A stretch of DNA of 64,000 nt from Trichodelitschia bisporula. Taxonomy: Eukaryota > Ascomycota > Dothideomycetes > Phaeotrichales > Phaeotrichaceae. Below, in pieces: positions 11,563 to 24,450 of the stretch. Numbering within the stretch: the first letter of the stretch is position 1; each line of letters opens with the position of its first letter. Position numbers and translations under genes: made by a program. The stretch covers positions 740,064 through 804,063 of the forward strand of contig ML996698.1 of the NCBI GenBank assembly GCA_010356995.1, written 5' to 3'. The notes beneath the pieces were generated by a model. It did no database searches and was not told the DNA's origin. It saw nothing but the letters and a program-made list of their open reading frames with translations.

Positions 11563-13770
11563 GATGAAGGTGTATGAATGGTCTCGGATGTTCGATAAAC
11601 CGACGTGGGAGGAGTGCTTCGAGCGCGACAGCGAGATGCATAGAAGCGCATTGTGGGATGCAGAAAATAAATGCACAACAGCATGCTCACCGTCTTAGTC
11701 GACTCTCTCTGAAAAGACATTCGCTGTTTTGTTCTCAGTTCAAAGCTTCCACGTCCGGCCGAGAACGCACCCATTCCAGCTGAATGTGGTCACATGAAAA
11801 AAAAGCCGACCGAATTCGGCGACAAGAAAGCACATCCTCTGCATCGAGAGAAACAAAGCACTTCACAGCGGTCAAAGGACTTCAGACAAGCAGAGGGGGG
11901 GTCAGAAGCACCAGTCAGCTGTTTTATAGGCTGGAACCTCGAGGCCACGGGTAATCGGCTGGAAGCCGAAAAGCAGCTACGGGATATGCCCAAGGGGGCG
12001 TAACGGGTCGAAGCCCATGACCGGCATCGCATTGCATGAGAGCTAGCCCATGTATCTCGATTGATGCTCCGCGGGGAGGATGGTACCGGGGCGTCGCATG
12101 AGCTTGCTAGACGGCATTGTAGTTAGCGAAGGTGAGGTAGGCGGCACCAAGTAGCTTCTCTACGAGGGCGATGATATGGAACCCGATCACACACTAGGTT
12201 GTGCCCATTGAAGGCGCCAAAGCGGCAGTTTGGTTGCAAGAGCGAGGGCGAATGGCTGTTAAGTTGGTCGACTGGATGGTTGAGACAAAAAGGAGACGGT
12301 GTGCTGGAGAAGGATGGGAAGCCGGACCTGGCGTGCCTGGATACATTCCTGGGACGTTGGAGCTTGAATCTTATCTTCAGATTAGATGTTGTGCCGGCAT
12401 TGGTCGAGTGGTTGCTTGGTTTGGAGTTTCATGAGCAACAGCAAATGACGGAGTCGTTGGCTAGAATGACGGGGAAGCGGAGATGGCAGACCGACTTGAC
12501 AGAGGGGAAGTTTAATCATTAAATGGATGACGAAGTTCGTCTGCTTGCTGTTGGCCAGGACTTTGTACCGCATTCTGCAATAGCAGACATCATCGAGCGC
12601 AAAGCCGCTGCAGTGTCATCCAAACATCGGTAAGACGCAACCCCCGTCGAGGCGGCCCATCCCTGACTCCCACTTTTTCAAAGATCGTGGCCTCATTCAC
12701 GCATAAGGTTACGAGCTTGCTGGACAAGGATAAGGCCATTGTTGATGGTGATGGTGGAAACGTCACAGACAAGGCTGTATTCCCAGTTGATTCTTCCACT
12801 CATCACAGCCGGCTAGCTTATGAGTGTTATGATATGCGTACTGTGATCCGGTATTTATGTGGCCATTACTACCCACCAGCCCATGGTGCCCCTCCCATCC
12901 ATCCAAAAGTACCTGCAGTGTGTAAGGATAGTTGCTCTGCATCACTGCACTCCGCACTCCGTGGCCTGCAACCCCCCGACAATCATCGTTCGGTCGCGTT
13001 CTGGTTACTCAACCAGGAACGACGCACGAGACAACCTTCCAAACCTTGGTTCGCTTGCCCTCCATCATACTTCCAACTTCTGCGACCCCTCTTCTTCTCC
13101 TAATTATCTCCTACTCCTACAGTACCCTCTTCTCTTCGCCTCCTCTCCGTCTCATTTCCTCAACCATCAGGTTTTATGTGCCGTGTTTCTCTCGCCCTAC
13201 TGTAGCGCTAGAAGCTCCAAGATCTTTAGCTTCTTTTCGCACAGCTTCGTGGTGGCTTTTTCACGTGCTGATAAGCTCCGTGGCCCCCCCCTCTCCCGCG
13301 TCCCGTCTCCCCGTCGAAAAACGGCGAACCACCAGAATTGGCGAAAGCCACGAAACCTCCTTCAACAGCCTGACCGCCTTTTGAGGCAGAACCTTTTCAC
13401 CTGTCGTCCCAAGATTTGGCAAGAAGGGGGCACGAAGTACTTTTCATGCTCATCTGCGTTCTCTGCTCCTTCCTACACCCTCGAAGTACCACCGACGTTG
13501 CTGCAAACTACTCCGCAAACGCGACGCAGCCGAGTCCTGCAGAGCTCGCACCCCTCCCCCCCTCTTCCCCAAACGGCCACTTCACTCTCCATCAGCTCCA
13601 CCCCGCCCCCAAGCAACTCCAGCACCCGCATTCCCATCGATATTCTCCGTCGCGCCTAGCTGCGCGTCCCCGACGCGCTTAGCTCTAGTTGGTGAAGCTG
13701 TGAACACTCTCACTGATATCTACGGCCTCGACACGCTCACTCCGACGCGCTAGCGTCCCCACGCTGCCCG
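11563..13770. other. Intergenic region upstream of ICE2
   Basis: About 2.2 kb between divergent genes. The part from about 13030 to 13770 is strongly C/T-rich on the plus strand and probably contains the ICE2 promoter and leader. Frames of 80-270 codons overlap each other in several frames and carry only Ser/Pro-rich low complexity, so I do not call them genes. Confidence 0.55.
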
Positions 13771-15187
13771 ATGTGGCTTGTACGCGCCACGTCGTCGATC
13801 GTCTTCCTGTTCCTGATCGTCTTCACCATCCCGTTAACCTTCGATGTCGGCGGGAGGACGTGCGGTCTCGCTTTCTCGCTTTCTCTCGCATCATACTACT
13901 TCTTCTACTCGACCTTGCGCCTCGTGACGCCGGATAACTCGCGCTTTCGCTCCGCACTCGCGTACACGATCAAGTACACACAATGGATCACGATCCTGAG
14001 CCTTATGATCTGGAGCCTCAACAAGTTCTCCGTCGACTCTGATGCGGGTAGCTGGGTCGAGCGCACGTTCACGGGCAAGCGCGTACACTTTGATTCGGTG
14101 CGCGAGTGGATCTTTGGCCGCGAGGGATTGCTTGAGAGTGTGGCCGTCGGCGGCTGGGATAAGCTGTTGCGCTGGTCTACACCTGTGTTCCAGGTCGGCG
14201 AAGGCTTTGGTAGTCTGCTGGTCATCCAGGCATGCGGTCAGATCACGCGCTGGCTGGTGAATCGTGAGCGGGGAGATAGCTGGATGGTATTTTCTTTCCT
14301 CGGGACTATGGACTTCGACGTGGCTGACTCTGCAGATTGTCTTACTCGGCTTCTCGGCGGGTGTCTTCTCAAGCTCGATCTACTTCCTCTGGCGGATCAC
14401 AAAGTTCCCTGCCATCGGCAATGTCGACGCTATCCTCATCGGCATCACCATTTCGTGCGCTGTGTTTTTGGCATCATGGGGCATAGGAAGTGGACGCGGT
14501 AATCCGGTAGAGAGCTCGCTTCTGGTAAGTTACACACTCTCCAGCCTGGTAGTCAGACTAACGGTCTAGTTCGCCTACATCACGCTATGCATCTACCAAA
14601 TCTTTACGGATTATCAACCATCCCCTGGGTATGAAGCAGCGCTCCCCACTTCACAGCCTGCTCTGCCTCCGCTCCCTCCAATCATAATGGCATCATACTC
14701 GACCCTGATGCACTTCCTCTCTACACTCCCCTCAGCCATCCATATCTCCTTCAACTTCCTCGTTGCCGCCGTTATGACCATTACACCGTCGGTCATCATC
14801 TCGTTGGCCTACCGCGTCTTCGTCATGTACGCCAGCGCCCGTATCATCCCTGCCATTCGTGAGTCCGGTGCGCGCGGTCTGTCGCAGGAGCCGTCGCTGG
14901 AGGACTCTGATGAAGCCGGCCGCCTGTTTGGCTTCATGTCGTGGTACAGCCCCAGCATTCTGATTGCCGTCTACACGAGCCTGTTAATGCAGCACTTTGC
15001 CACTACCAACGGCCACACCAACGGAGTTCCGGCGGCAGACTGGTGGACGAGCCGTGGCGGGGATGCCGGCGGCAATCTTTGGCGGTGGATTAACCTGGGC
15101 ACGACGATGGTGTTTTACGCCATTGAGCTGTACCTTGGCAAGGATGATGACGATAATGGCCTCACTAGCCATTGGAAGCAGGATTGA
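13771..15187 (+). CDS. ICE2: ICE2 family ER membrane protein
   Basis: Polytopic ER protein. In yeast Ice2 links cortical ER inheritance to lipid metabolism by restraining the Spo7-Nem1 phosphatase. Exons are 13771-14286, 14336-14524 and 14570-15187, giving 440 residues. The N-terminal half begins with a hydrophobic segment (SIVFLFLIVFTIPLTF) and has several more membrane segments, for example LAFSLSLASYYFFYSTLRLV, IVLLGFSAGVFSSSIYFLW and AILIGITISCAVFLASWGIG. The C-terminus has LIAVYTSLLMQHF and a lysine-ending tail. Both splice junctions keep frame (phase 0). Family call from overall pattern and conserved segments; role from yeast. Confidence 0.9.
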
Positions 15188-15894
15188 GCGGCGTTGGCTC
15201 CACGATTGACAAGGGTTGCGCTGGATGGGGGAGTTTGCAGTCCGAGGCGCCAAGTACGACATATGTCCATTCATACTGCTGAGCTCTGGCCGAAATGGCT
15301 AGTTAGCAGGTAGCAGTGCGCGTGCAACGGGTACAGAGTCCCAGCACGGGAGTCACGGCATGAAGACAAGCACATGGCCGACCGGCACCCCATCCCGAGG
15401 TAGCGTTATTGGAGGTCGAGGAACTAGTTGGAAGTTGCATTCCCTGAACGGACACCCTTCCTGGGAGGAGCTCTACGCTATGAACGGAATGAAGGAGGCT
15501 TTCTTTGGCGGTGATAGGCGGATTAGACGCGGTTCAATTCGCTCGCGCGGTTACGAACATAGACTGGACTGGTTGGCCTGGCTAGCAGGATGGTGTATTT
15601 ATAGGCGCCGGCGGTCGGGTGGGGAATCTGAATTCGGCTTTGCTGCCCTTGTTTACAGCTCTGGTTTGCGGTGTTTAAGGCTGTGTGCGTGGCGGTGCGG
15701 TTGCGAGGGGGGTGCTTTCTGGATGAGGTTCCTTATGACGTCATGGGTACTCCGTCAAAATGTTTGTTCCTTGATGATTGTCAACGGACATGATAAGTAC
15801 AGTACTTCAAACACGCCAGTTGTCTTCTACTTCACTGCCTACTCCAAATCTTAAGACCCTAATCCTCACTTCTCAATTTCGCTTCTGAATCGTA
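15188..15894. other. Intergenic region between ICE2 and the dehydrogenase gene
   Basis: 707 bp between two plus-strand genes. An open frame at 15360-15854 has Trp/Arg/Cys-rich composition unlike the neighbours and is taken as chance. No other structure seen. Confidence 0.55.
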
Positions 15895-16864
15895 ATGGCT
15901 GAAACATCGGAGCTCGATGCGGCGAAGCTCTTCTCCGTCGAGGACTATGTCTGTGTCGTCACCGGCGGCGGTACGTCTGCCTTACCCTCTCAATGTGCCA
16001 GGCACTAATCTTAGTCAAACAGGAACTGGTATCGGTCTTATGTGCGCCCAGGCCCTGGCCGCCAACGGCGCCCGCGTATACATCACGAGCCGGCGCGCAG
16101 ACGTACTCTCCCAGGCCGCCGAAGCCCACACCCCCCGTGGCAAAGGACGCATCATCGCAGCGCGCCCCTGTGACGTAACGAAGAAAGAAGACTTAGAGGC
16201 GCTAGCCGCCAGTATCAAGGAAGCAGAAGGGCACGTCGATGTGCTCGTCACAGCCGCAGGGATCCAAGGCCCGCGGGGTAATCCCGAGGGAGAGGAGACG
16301 AATGAGGGCATGGGCGAGGGAGGCGATGGGGGTCTCGAGGATGCGGCGACGATGGTTAAGGGATTGTGGGAGGCGGAGGGGTTTGAGGGCTGGTCTAAGG
16401 CGTACACTACGGATGTTGCAGCGATCTATTTCACGACTCTGGCGTTTTTGCCGCTGTTGCAGGCGGGGACGCGCAAGCGGGGCCCGCTGACGGCGAGTGT
16501 GGTTACTATCAGCAGTATGAGCGGGCTGATGCGCCATGCGCAGGCGCATTTCGCGTATAACGCTGCGAAGGGGGGCGCGGTGCATCTGTCGAAGATGATG
16601 AGCTCGGAGTTTCAGCGCGTGGGCGTCCGGGTGAACAGTATCGCGCCTGGGTACTTCCCGAGTGAGATGACGACGGGGGTGAGTGAGAAGGGGAAGAGTC
16701 ATATGGACAATGAGAAGGTGCAGAGCAAGGGTCATGTGCCTATTGGGAGACCCGGGAAGGATGCGGAGATGGCAATGGCGTGCTTGTTCCTTGTCAAGGA
16801 CGGGTATGTTAACGGACAGGTGGTGACAGTGGATGGGGGGGTGATGAATGTCATTGCGGGTTAG
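15895..16864 (+). CDS. Short-chain dehydrogenase/reductase (SDR)
   Basis: NAD(P)H-dependent oxidoreductase with a Rossmann fold; the substrate cannot be read from sequence. Exons are 15895-15970 and 16023-16864 (52-nt intron splitting the glycine motif), giving 305 residues. The cofactor motif is TGGGTGIG (residues about 24-31), followed by AAGIQGP in place of the usual NNAG. The catalytic serine lies in TISSMSG, and Tyr and Lys in FAYNAAKGG. The C-terminus has the usual DGGVMNVIAG ending. A Gly/Glu-rich insertion (about residues 130-150) is longer than in typical SDRs. It resembles fungal RhlG-like 3-oxoacyl reductases, but that is only a similarity in style. Confidence 0.93.
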
Positions 16865-18140
16865 TGGGACGGATGAGGCTGCATTACTACGGGTTACCTA
16901 GACTTAGATGGGCATTGAACTCGGAGATCGTGGTTGTTCGGGCGTGGTCATTCTCAGCCTCGCGGGCCGAGGACATCAATCCGGCCCGATATGACATCGA
17001 AGTGAAGTGACCCGAAATGCTGGAACCATTGTCCGTCGACAATGGCACTCGGACGCTTCAATAGCTCAATTGTCAACTTGCCTATGCTTCTGGGAGTACA
17101 GTAGCCTTATCCTTTTCCATTTGCTTTTCCCCACTCCAACATCCCGCTTAGTAACAATTCCCCGAATTCCCCGTTTGCTTTACCACCTGAATCAACAGAC
17201 GTCTGCGGCGTTCTCGCAGCCTTGCGTGACGCCGGGCTATGGAGAATATGCGAATATCAAACCAGTGCGGAATTGCTGCGTTGGCCCGAACGCTCGTGGC
17301 TCGAGGCCGAGAAGGTTTGCTTAAAACTTGAACTTTTGTTTGTTTATCTGGCGTGAGCCCTTCCGGCGGATGAGATGTGAGGATGCGCTCTTCACGGCTT
17401 TCGTGTATGGTTGCCTTCTTATATTCTCCTGCATTGTGCGGGATATGCGCCGGTTGTACTCCCAAGGATGCTATCGCTACTCCGATGGTGTTGGAGTAAT
17501 TGGCATGCACATCTGCTGGTTACCATTACCGGTCAAAACAACCAGGAACCATCATGACCGAGCCATCGTGACTCGTGTCGAGCACCTCCGCTAACAAAAC
17601 ATCTCTCGCCCCTTCTCGACGTTTCAAACGTTCTCTCTCACCAATTGCCCACGTCAATTGACCTTCGAGCAAGTGTTCCCATCTCGCGACGCAAGCACGT
17701 AGAATAAGTGGTCGCCCATGCGCCGACCGCCCATCCCCGGCACGTTTGCGTTTCAACACCTCCCACATCCGCAAGCACCTTCGCCGGTCCACGAATAAAC
17801 CGCACCTTCGAAAATAGCAACAATCTTCCTTCCTCTGTCTCCTCACTTGCTATTCCACCCCTCACCGTCGCTCTCCGCGCATTTCGCCTTCCCCACGGCT
17901 TCCACCGCGCTTCTCTTCTCCTCCGCAAACCCGCAATAACAACCAGGTACAATCAACCCCAAACCCGCACGTCCGCACGCGTCCCGTCCAACCGCCCGAC
18001 CCCAAATCCCGGCCATAACCTCGCCCGTTAAGCAAACATTGCGTCGATCGAGCGACCCGAACCCTACCCCAACTCCGGCGCTGACACCGCCCCTCTTTCG
18101 ACACCGAATACACGCGCCCATGACATCCACAGCCGCATGA
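16865..18140. other. Intergenic region and leader of the sepH gene
   Basis: 1.28 kb. The 17590-18140 stretch is C-rich and A-poor on the plus strand, typical of a long fungal leader. No gene, tRNA or repeat recognised. Confidence 0.55.
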
Positions 18141-21100
18141 ATGGCCACCCGAGCGATGGAGAAGACGCTCGCGGGCCAGCGGACAGCAGAGTCGCAGTTG
18201 CTGAGCATATCGCAAGCCTCGCAGACACGCCCACCCTCCGGAGGTCATACGTCCTCGTATTCGACCCCGACGCCCTCCTCACACCATGCACATTCACACT
18301 CCGCGCCCAGCACACAACACGCCTCGACCCGTCCGCCCTCCCAGGCCCCGGTGGCGATGCGCTCCCGCGCCCGCGAACAACATGCCCCGCTCCGGGAACA
18401 GCGTGAGCGGGAACGCGATCGGCCCAGTCGTGATGGGACGGCGCAGCGGGCGGCGGCGGAGGTGGAGGGCTTGAAGGGATACCAGTTGGGGGATTGTCTT
18501 GGGAAAGGGGCGTTTGGGAGTGTGTACCGGGCGCTGAATTGGGATACTGGGAAGGCGGTTGCTATTAAGCAGGTTCGGTTGGCGGATTTGCCGAAGAGTG
18601 AGCTGAGGGTTATTATGGTATGTGTGGGCTTGGTGCTTGGGGTTGGGGATATGTGCTGATGGGTGGACAGCTTGAGATTGATTTGCTTAAGAACTTGAAT
18701 GTGAGTGTGATGGGTCTCGTTGCGGGGCAAGGCTAATGGGTACAGCATCCGAATATCGTCAAGTATCAGGGCTTTGTCAAGTCCACCGAGGACTTGTACA
18801 TCATTCTTGAGTACGAAGCCCCGCCCCTTATACTTCTCCGCTGACGGCCAGGTACTGCGAAAATGGGTCGCTCCATTCCATATGTAAGAACTTCGGCAAA
18901 TTCCCAGAGAACCTCGTCGCTCTCTACATGTCCCAGGTCCTTCAGGGCTTGCTCTATCTACACGAACAGGGTGTGATCCACCGGGATATCAAGGGCGCCA
19001 ACATCCTCACCACAAAGGACGGGCTGGTTAAGCTGGCGGATTTCGGCGTGGCTACTCGCGGTAACGGCGGGGAGTCGAGCGTCGTGGGCACACCATACTG
19101 GATGGCGCCAGAGGTCATTGAGCTATCCGGTGCTACGACTGCTTCGGATATCTGGAGCCTGGGCTGCACGGTCATCGAGCTGCTGGACGGCAAGCCGCCA
19201 TACCACAAGCTGCAACCCATGCCGGCGCTGTTCCGCATCGTCAACGACGACCACCCGCCGCTACCTGAGGGTGCCTCGCCGGCCGTCAGAGACTTCTTGA
19301 TGCAGTGTTTCCAGAAGGATCCCAATCTCCGTGTATCAGCAAAGAAACTTCTCCGGCACCCATGGATCCTCAACGCTAAGCGTACAGATGCCGTCGTCGC
19401 TGAGAAGCCAACCAAGTACGACGAGGCGGTCAAGAGCGTCCAGCAGTGGAACGAGGCCCTTAACCTACCGAATACCGACTCGCTGCGACGTGGCTCGCGC
19501 CCCACCTCTCTTAGCCCTATCCCCCCGCGCAAAGAGCCAAAATCCACGACACCCCTAAAGGAAGCTCTCATCATCCCCAAATCACGCCCAAATCCCGATG
19601 CCTACCGCTCGCCTGACATGGACGCGGACGACAACTGGGACGCCGACTTCGCGACCTCCATCAGCCCCACCGCGCTGCAGCAGCTCCCGCACCTGCGCCC
19701 GCACGACAACTTCGGCGGCATGTTCAGCTCGGAGAAACTCAAGTCATTCGCGACGTTCGAGTCCGTGACCGAGGAATCCTTTGAGGAGGAACTGCGCCCG
19801 CTTGGTCGTGGCGTTGATCTGTCCCACGTTGATCCCCTCGAGACGGTCCGTCCGTTTACGCCCGCGAAGCCAAAGGAGCCGGCGCGCACGAATCATCCGA
19901 ATACTTCTTCCCTACGCCAGGCTTCTCAGTCTAAGACACAGATTCTGCGCGAACCGAAGGTGCCCCCGACGCCGCGCTCGCGTATAGCGTCGTCTAACCG
20001 TCTGTCTGCTATGTTTCAGGAAGACTCGGTGGAGGATTACTCGGACTTGCTGGCAGCGGATGCGGATGACAGTGCGTTCCAGAAGAAGCTCGCTGCGCTG
20101 AAGATTCAGGAGGAGAAGTCGTTCTCGCCGCGGCTGTTTCACCCGTCGGATCTCAAGGCGCCGAAGTCAACGCTGGGCACGCGGAAGTCGGGGAGCTTAC
20201 GGCGGTTTCCGTCAGCGTCACTCGAAGAGAAGAAGCCTGAGATGAAGCGCTCTATGTCGGAGGTGGAGATTCAAAAGTACGCCGAGGATGAGAATGAGGA
20301 TCCTGAGGACTTTTTGGGGAAGGATGTTGTCCTCCCTGTACATGACTCGGATAGTGGGTCTGAGCGGAGTACGCTCATGATGCTGAATTCGAAGTTGGGG
20401 TCGTCGTGGCTAGGAGATGAGGAGGATGAAGATGATCCTTTTGCTCAGCTGGAGGAGGGGTTCGATGAGATGGACCTTGAGACGAATGTTGCTCGTGATC
20501 GGCACGCAAGGCTGTGCACATTGGTTGAGAGCTTGGTTGGTAGTCTGAAGACGAACCAGTCGGACGACGTGTTGTCGGAGATCTCCGAACAGTTGGTTAG
20601 TATTCCGATATCAAATGGCTGAGCCGTGGCTAACTGGAACAGATGCAAGTCCTGGTTGAATCGCCCGAGATCAAGAGCGTCATCATCAGCTCTCATGGCA
20701 TGCTCCCCATCCTTGAAATCCTCGAGACGTGCCAGCGGAGCGAAGTCGTGCTGCGGCTGCTGAAGATTGTCAACATGATCATCTTCGACAACGTTGAGAT
20801 CCAGGAGAACCTCTGCTTCGTCGGCGGCATTCCTATCATTTCGAAGTTCGCGAACAAGAGGTTCCGCAGCGAGATCCGCCTTGAGGCTGCGGCCTTTGTG
20901 CGCCAGATGTACCAGACATCCACACTGACGCTGCAGATGTTCGTCAGCTGCGGTGGCTTGAATGTACTGGTGGAGTTTTTGGAGGAGGACCTGGAGACGG
21001 AGCGGGATTTGGTGCTTATTGGTGTGAATGGCGTGTGGAACGTTTTTGCGCTTCAGGGCCCGACGCCGAAGAACGACTTTTGTCGTATCTTCTCTAGGAG

Positions 21101-22778
21101 TGCCATCCTTTATCCGCTATCTCTCGTTCTGCACAAGGTGTTGGACGAAAAGGGGAAGCTCTCGGAGCTCATTGAGGGGCGCATCGTGAGCATTTTCTTG
21201 CTGTTCTCGCAGGCGGAGAACTATGTCAAGGAGACTATTGCGGATCGCATGGTGTTGAAGCGTGAGTAACCCAACGTCTTTCGATATGCTGTGCTAACTT
21301 CCCCAGGCGTCCTCAAAGACCTGCCACGCATGTCGCCGATCCACCAAATCACAATGCTCAAGTTCATCAAGAACCTCTCCATGCTCCCAACCACCCACGA
21401 CGCCCTCCAAAACTCCAACGCCATCGAAGTCCTCACCGACCTCCTCGGCTCAAGCAAGAAATCGCCGCACGTCCGCGAAATCTTCAACCAAATCCTAAAC
21501 ATAATGTACAACCTCTGCCGCCACAGCAAAACACGGCAAGAAGACGCAGCGCTGAGCGGCGTAATCCCGCTGTTGCAAGAAATCAGCAACTCAGACCTGC
21601 CGCACCGCGAATTCGCCCTCCCCATCCTCTGCGACATGGCCCACTCCGGCAAAGTCTGCCGCACGATCCTGTGGCAGAACAAGGGCCTGCAGTTCTACAT
21701 CAAGCTCCTGACAGACAAATACTGGCAGGTCACGGCCCTGGACGCCATCTTCATCTGGCTCCAGGAGGAAACCGCGCGTGTCGAGCAGCGTCTCCTCGAG
21801 GGGCCGTTTAGCAGCCATATCGTGCACTGCTACAACAATACGGAGGCCTACCCCGATGCGTTTGAAAACTTCCTAGACCCGTTGCAGAAACTCCTGCGTC
21901 TCTCCCCGCCCATCGCGGCTACTTTGGCGCACCCAGACCTCTTCGCCCGCACGGCTGCGAAGTTGAGTACTAAGAAACCAGTCGTGAGACTCAACCTCCT
22001 GCGCATCATCCGCTCCATCTGCGACGCCGCATCCGACGAAGGCGGCCCCGCCCTCCTGCACTCATATGGGCTGTACACCGCCGTGCAGCGCGCCGCGGAA
22101 TCGGACAACGCCATCCTGGTGCGCGAAATGGCGTCTGAGCTACTCAAGACCTCGGACGCGCACCGCGGTTCGGCGCAACGGCGGCCTGCTACGAGGAGGA
22201 GTAGTGGGTCTACACCTGCGTCGAGCTCGCCCGCGCTGCTGAGGGCGCATAGTGCGTTTGAGAGGAGTAGGAGCTTTGAGGGGGAGTTGGAGGGGAGGAA
22301 TGGGGGACGGGTGAATGGGGCGAGGGGAGGGGGGTTGTTGACGCCGGGCGCTAATGGGGGTCTGCTTACGCCTGGTGCGAATGGGGGGCTGGCCGCTTCG
22401 TCATCCGCGCCGTACGCGCGCCGCCCTGCTAGTCGTGATGGGAGCGGGAAGGGAATCCCTGAAAAGACGGCCGGCCATGCTGCGCCGGGCATGATGGACA
22501 GTGCCGCGGCGTGGGGCGCCCCGGCGCCGCCTGTGCCGCCTGCGAGTGCGGGTGCGGCCCCGGCGGCGGGCGTGAAGAGTCGGCTTCCGAGGACGAGTGG
22601 CCGCTTGGGGAGACTGAGTCTTGTGGGTGGGACGGGGAGTCCGGCGCCGCTTGCGGGGGCTTCTGGGAGTAATGCGAATGGGAATGGGTTGGGATTGGGA
22701 GGCAGAGTGAGTGTGGTTAATGCAAGACGGAGGCGGCAGACGTCTGCGGTGGATGTGGGGGGGAGGGGCGCGACGTAG
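18141..22778 (+). CDS. sepH: Septation initiation network kinase SepH (Cdc7 type)
   Basis: Ser/Thr kinase at the spindle pole body that starts the septation (SIN) cascade downstream of the Spg1 GTPase. Six exons: 18141-18617, 18671-18700, 18746-18810, 18852-20595, 20643-21261 and 21307-22778, giving 1,468 residues. Exon 2 is only 30 nt. Kinase motifs are GKGAFGSVY (P-loop), [27 protein letters not shown] and YWMAPEVI, covering residues about 114-370. A long disordered linker with Ser/Pro and acidic patches follows. The C-terminal half is helical and ARM-repeat-like ([20 protein letters not shown]). The tail is Gly/Ala-rich, with a repeated [19 protein letters not shown]. Length and order match A. 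nidulans SepH and S. pombe Cdc7-like proteins. Confidence 0.95.
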
Positions 22779-22990
22779 CGCTGTCTGTCGTCTTTTCGTA
22801 CCTTTTCTTTGGGATTCGAATACTGGGAGAAGGGGTAGAGGACATGCATAGGCGTTCTTTGGCCTTTGGCCTGGTCCCGAGGGGGAAAGCAAAACTTTTC
22901 GTAACGACCGGCTTCTACTGCTGGCTTTTCTCACCGCATACCTGTTGCGTGTAGCTTACCCCCTCCTCCTAGCGCATTACTCCGCCCGAA

Positions 22991-23680
22991 ATGGACATCC
23001 TCGTAGACGCAGGCTACACCACGCCCGACCTCGAAATCCTCGCCGATGCAGGCTATATCCAAACGTCTACGCCGCGGCACGAGACACCCGCCACGCCCCC
23101 AACCCAGGACCCGCGCTCTCCGCGACCCCCGCAGCCGCGCGACCCGCATAAGCTGCACGAGCGGTACATACCGCCCGCCCCGTCGTCGCCTCAGGTGCCG
23201 CTCTCGCCTCAGTTGTTCACGACGCCTATGACATCCATGCCCACGCCCCGGGAACCGTACAAGCTGCGTACGCCTAACCGGCTAAGTCTCCGCACCCCAG
23301 GTACGGGACAGTTACGCCCGCCTTCTTTCCCGCGCTCACCGGGACAGCTGCGCTCCCCGGGCCCACGTACTTCCTGGGAGCCGCGCACATCCTGGGAGCC
23401 GCACTCGCCTAGCCCGCTGCGTGTGGCGACTAGTCCCGCTGTTATGGTTACGGCGGAGGGGATGGTGGACTTGGAGCCTGATCTCGCGGAGAATATGGGT
23501 AATGGGGGGAATAGGGTTGTGAGTGAGGGGGATGGGCCTGAGGGGGGGATGGGGCGCGGTTTAGAATCCGGAAGCGGATTGGGGAGTTGTGGGGGCGGTG
23601 GTAGGGGGTTGGTGAGGGTGGAGGGGGGACTCGGTAGGGAGGGTAGGGTAGTGGGTAGCTGGTTTGAGGGGTGGGTTTGA
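22991..23680 (+). CDS. Doubtful low-complexity Pro-rich protein
   Basis: Single frame of 229 codons, 212 bp after the sepH stop. The N-terminus has a short internal duplication (DILVDAGYTTPDLEILADAG), followed by about 130 residues rich in Pro, Arg and Ser with a tandem SWEPRTSWEP. The last 70 residues turn into Gly/Val low complexity, which suggests that an intron or the true end was missed around 23490. No domain. It may be a real small gene with a wrong 3' end, or chance in GC-rich sequence. Confidence 0.3.
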   Translation: MDILVDAGYTTPDLEILADAGYIQTSTPRHETPATPPTQDPRSPRPPQPRDPHKLHERYIPPAPSSPQVPLSPQLFTTPMTSMPTPREPYKLRTPNRLSLRTPGTGQLRPPSFPRSPGQLRSPGPRTSWEPRTSWEPHSPSPLRVATSPAVMVTAEGMVDLEPDLAENMGNGGNRVVSEGDGPEGGMGRGLESGSGLGSCGGGGRGLVRVEGGLGREGRVVGSWFEGWV

Positions 23681-23916
23681 GGTTCTAGGGCGAGAAGTCG
23701 AAGATCTCTGTTCCGGGTGGGAATCTGTGATTTACGTTGGGCTAGACTCGGCATGGAGTCGACTAGTTCTACTTCTATGTGGTGTATCGATCCCGATCGG
23801 GAATGTATGGTTCACGCTTGAACAAAAGGGCAACCGGTATCGGTCCGAGTTTGAAAACAAGCCAGTGTACGCCGATGGGTACTCGGTGCGGCACCGACGG
23901 GCAAAAATGCAAAAAT

Positions 23917-24006
23917 TGCGGCTTACCCGGATCGAACGGGTGACCTTCAGATGCCTGGACCGAAGTACACTTCAGTCTGACGCTCTCCCAACTGAGCTAA
24001 AGCCGC
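23917..24006 (-). tRNA. tRNA-Phe(GAA) with 17-nt intron
   Basis: Read on the minus strand, the gene starts GCGGCTTTAGCTCAGTTGGG and ends in a T-arm (GTTCGATCC) and acceptor AAGCCGC plus discriminator A. The anticodon GAA (23973-23971) is followed by G37 and then an intron at 23953-23969, the canonical position. The spliced RNA is 73 nt and folds as a cloverleaf with a CAGAC/ATCTG anticodon stem close to that of yeast tRNA-Phe. Internal A and B boxes are intact. Confidence 0.97.
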
Positions 24007-24450
24007 TTGCTATTTATGGAAACTTGAAGGGCAGTGGCGAATATGTATGGCTAGTTTGGAAGAATACGGTTGAGGGGACAATCTAAGCATGTTATTCGCA
24101 GGCGTGGAAGCTAAGAGTGGAGATTGGGATTGGTGCGCTTGAGAACTCTTCAACTTCATGCATGCTGGACTTGCACATGAAAACGAGGAAGTCGGCAACC
24201 AGCCGCGTACGGATATCACGTTCATGTGGATCGTCAGACTTTTGTACGAAAGGCGCTTTGATTGACAGAAAATTCCTTCGACCCTAATTACGCACGACTA
24301 TTGCGCTCACATATCAAGGCAAAACCATCTCGAAGAGCAGTCGACATATCATAGGTCCCCACAGAAGCTCCTGTCGTCCGATGTCCACTGCCATGCTGCA
24401 CTCAGTTGTCGTACGGCGACCGCACCTCGCGCCAGTCCTCCGCATCGAAC
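24007..24450. other. Intergenic region
   Basis: 444 bp between tRNA-Phe and the 3' end of the next minus-strand gene. No feature recognised. Confidence 0.5.

Noticed and set aside
18137-24006. Idea that igo1, sepH, the septin, RNR1 and ckiA form a functional cell-cycle cluster
   Set aside because: The genes are scattered over 50 kb among unrelated genes with mixed orientation. This is ordinary core-genome gene density.
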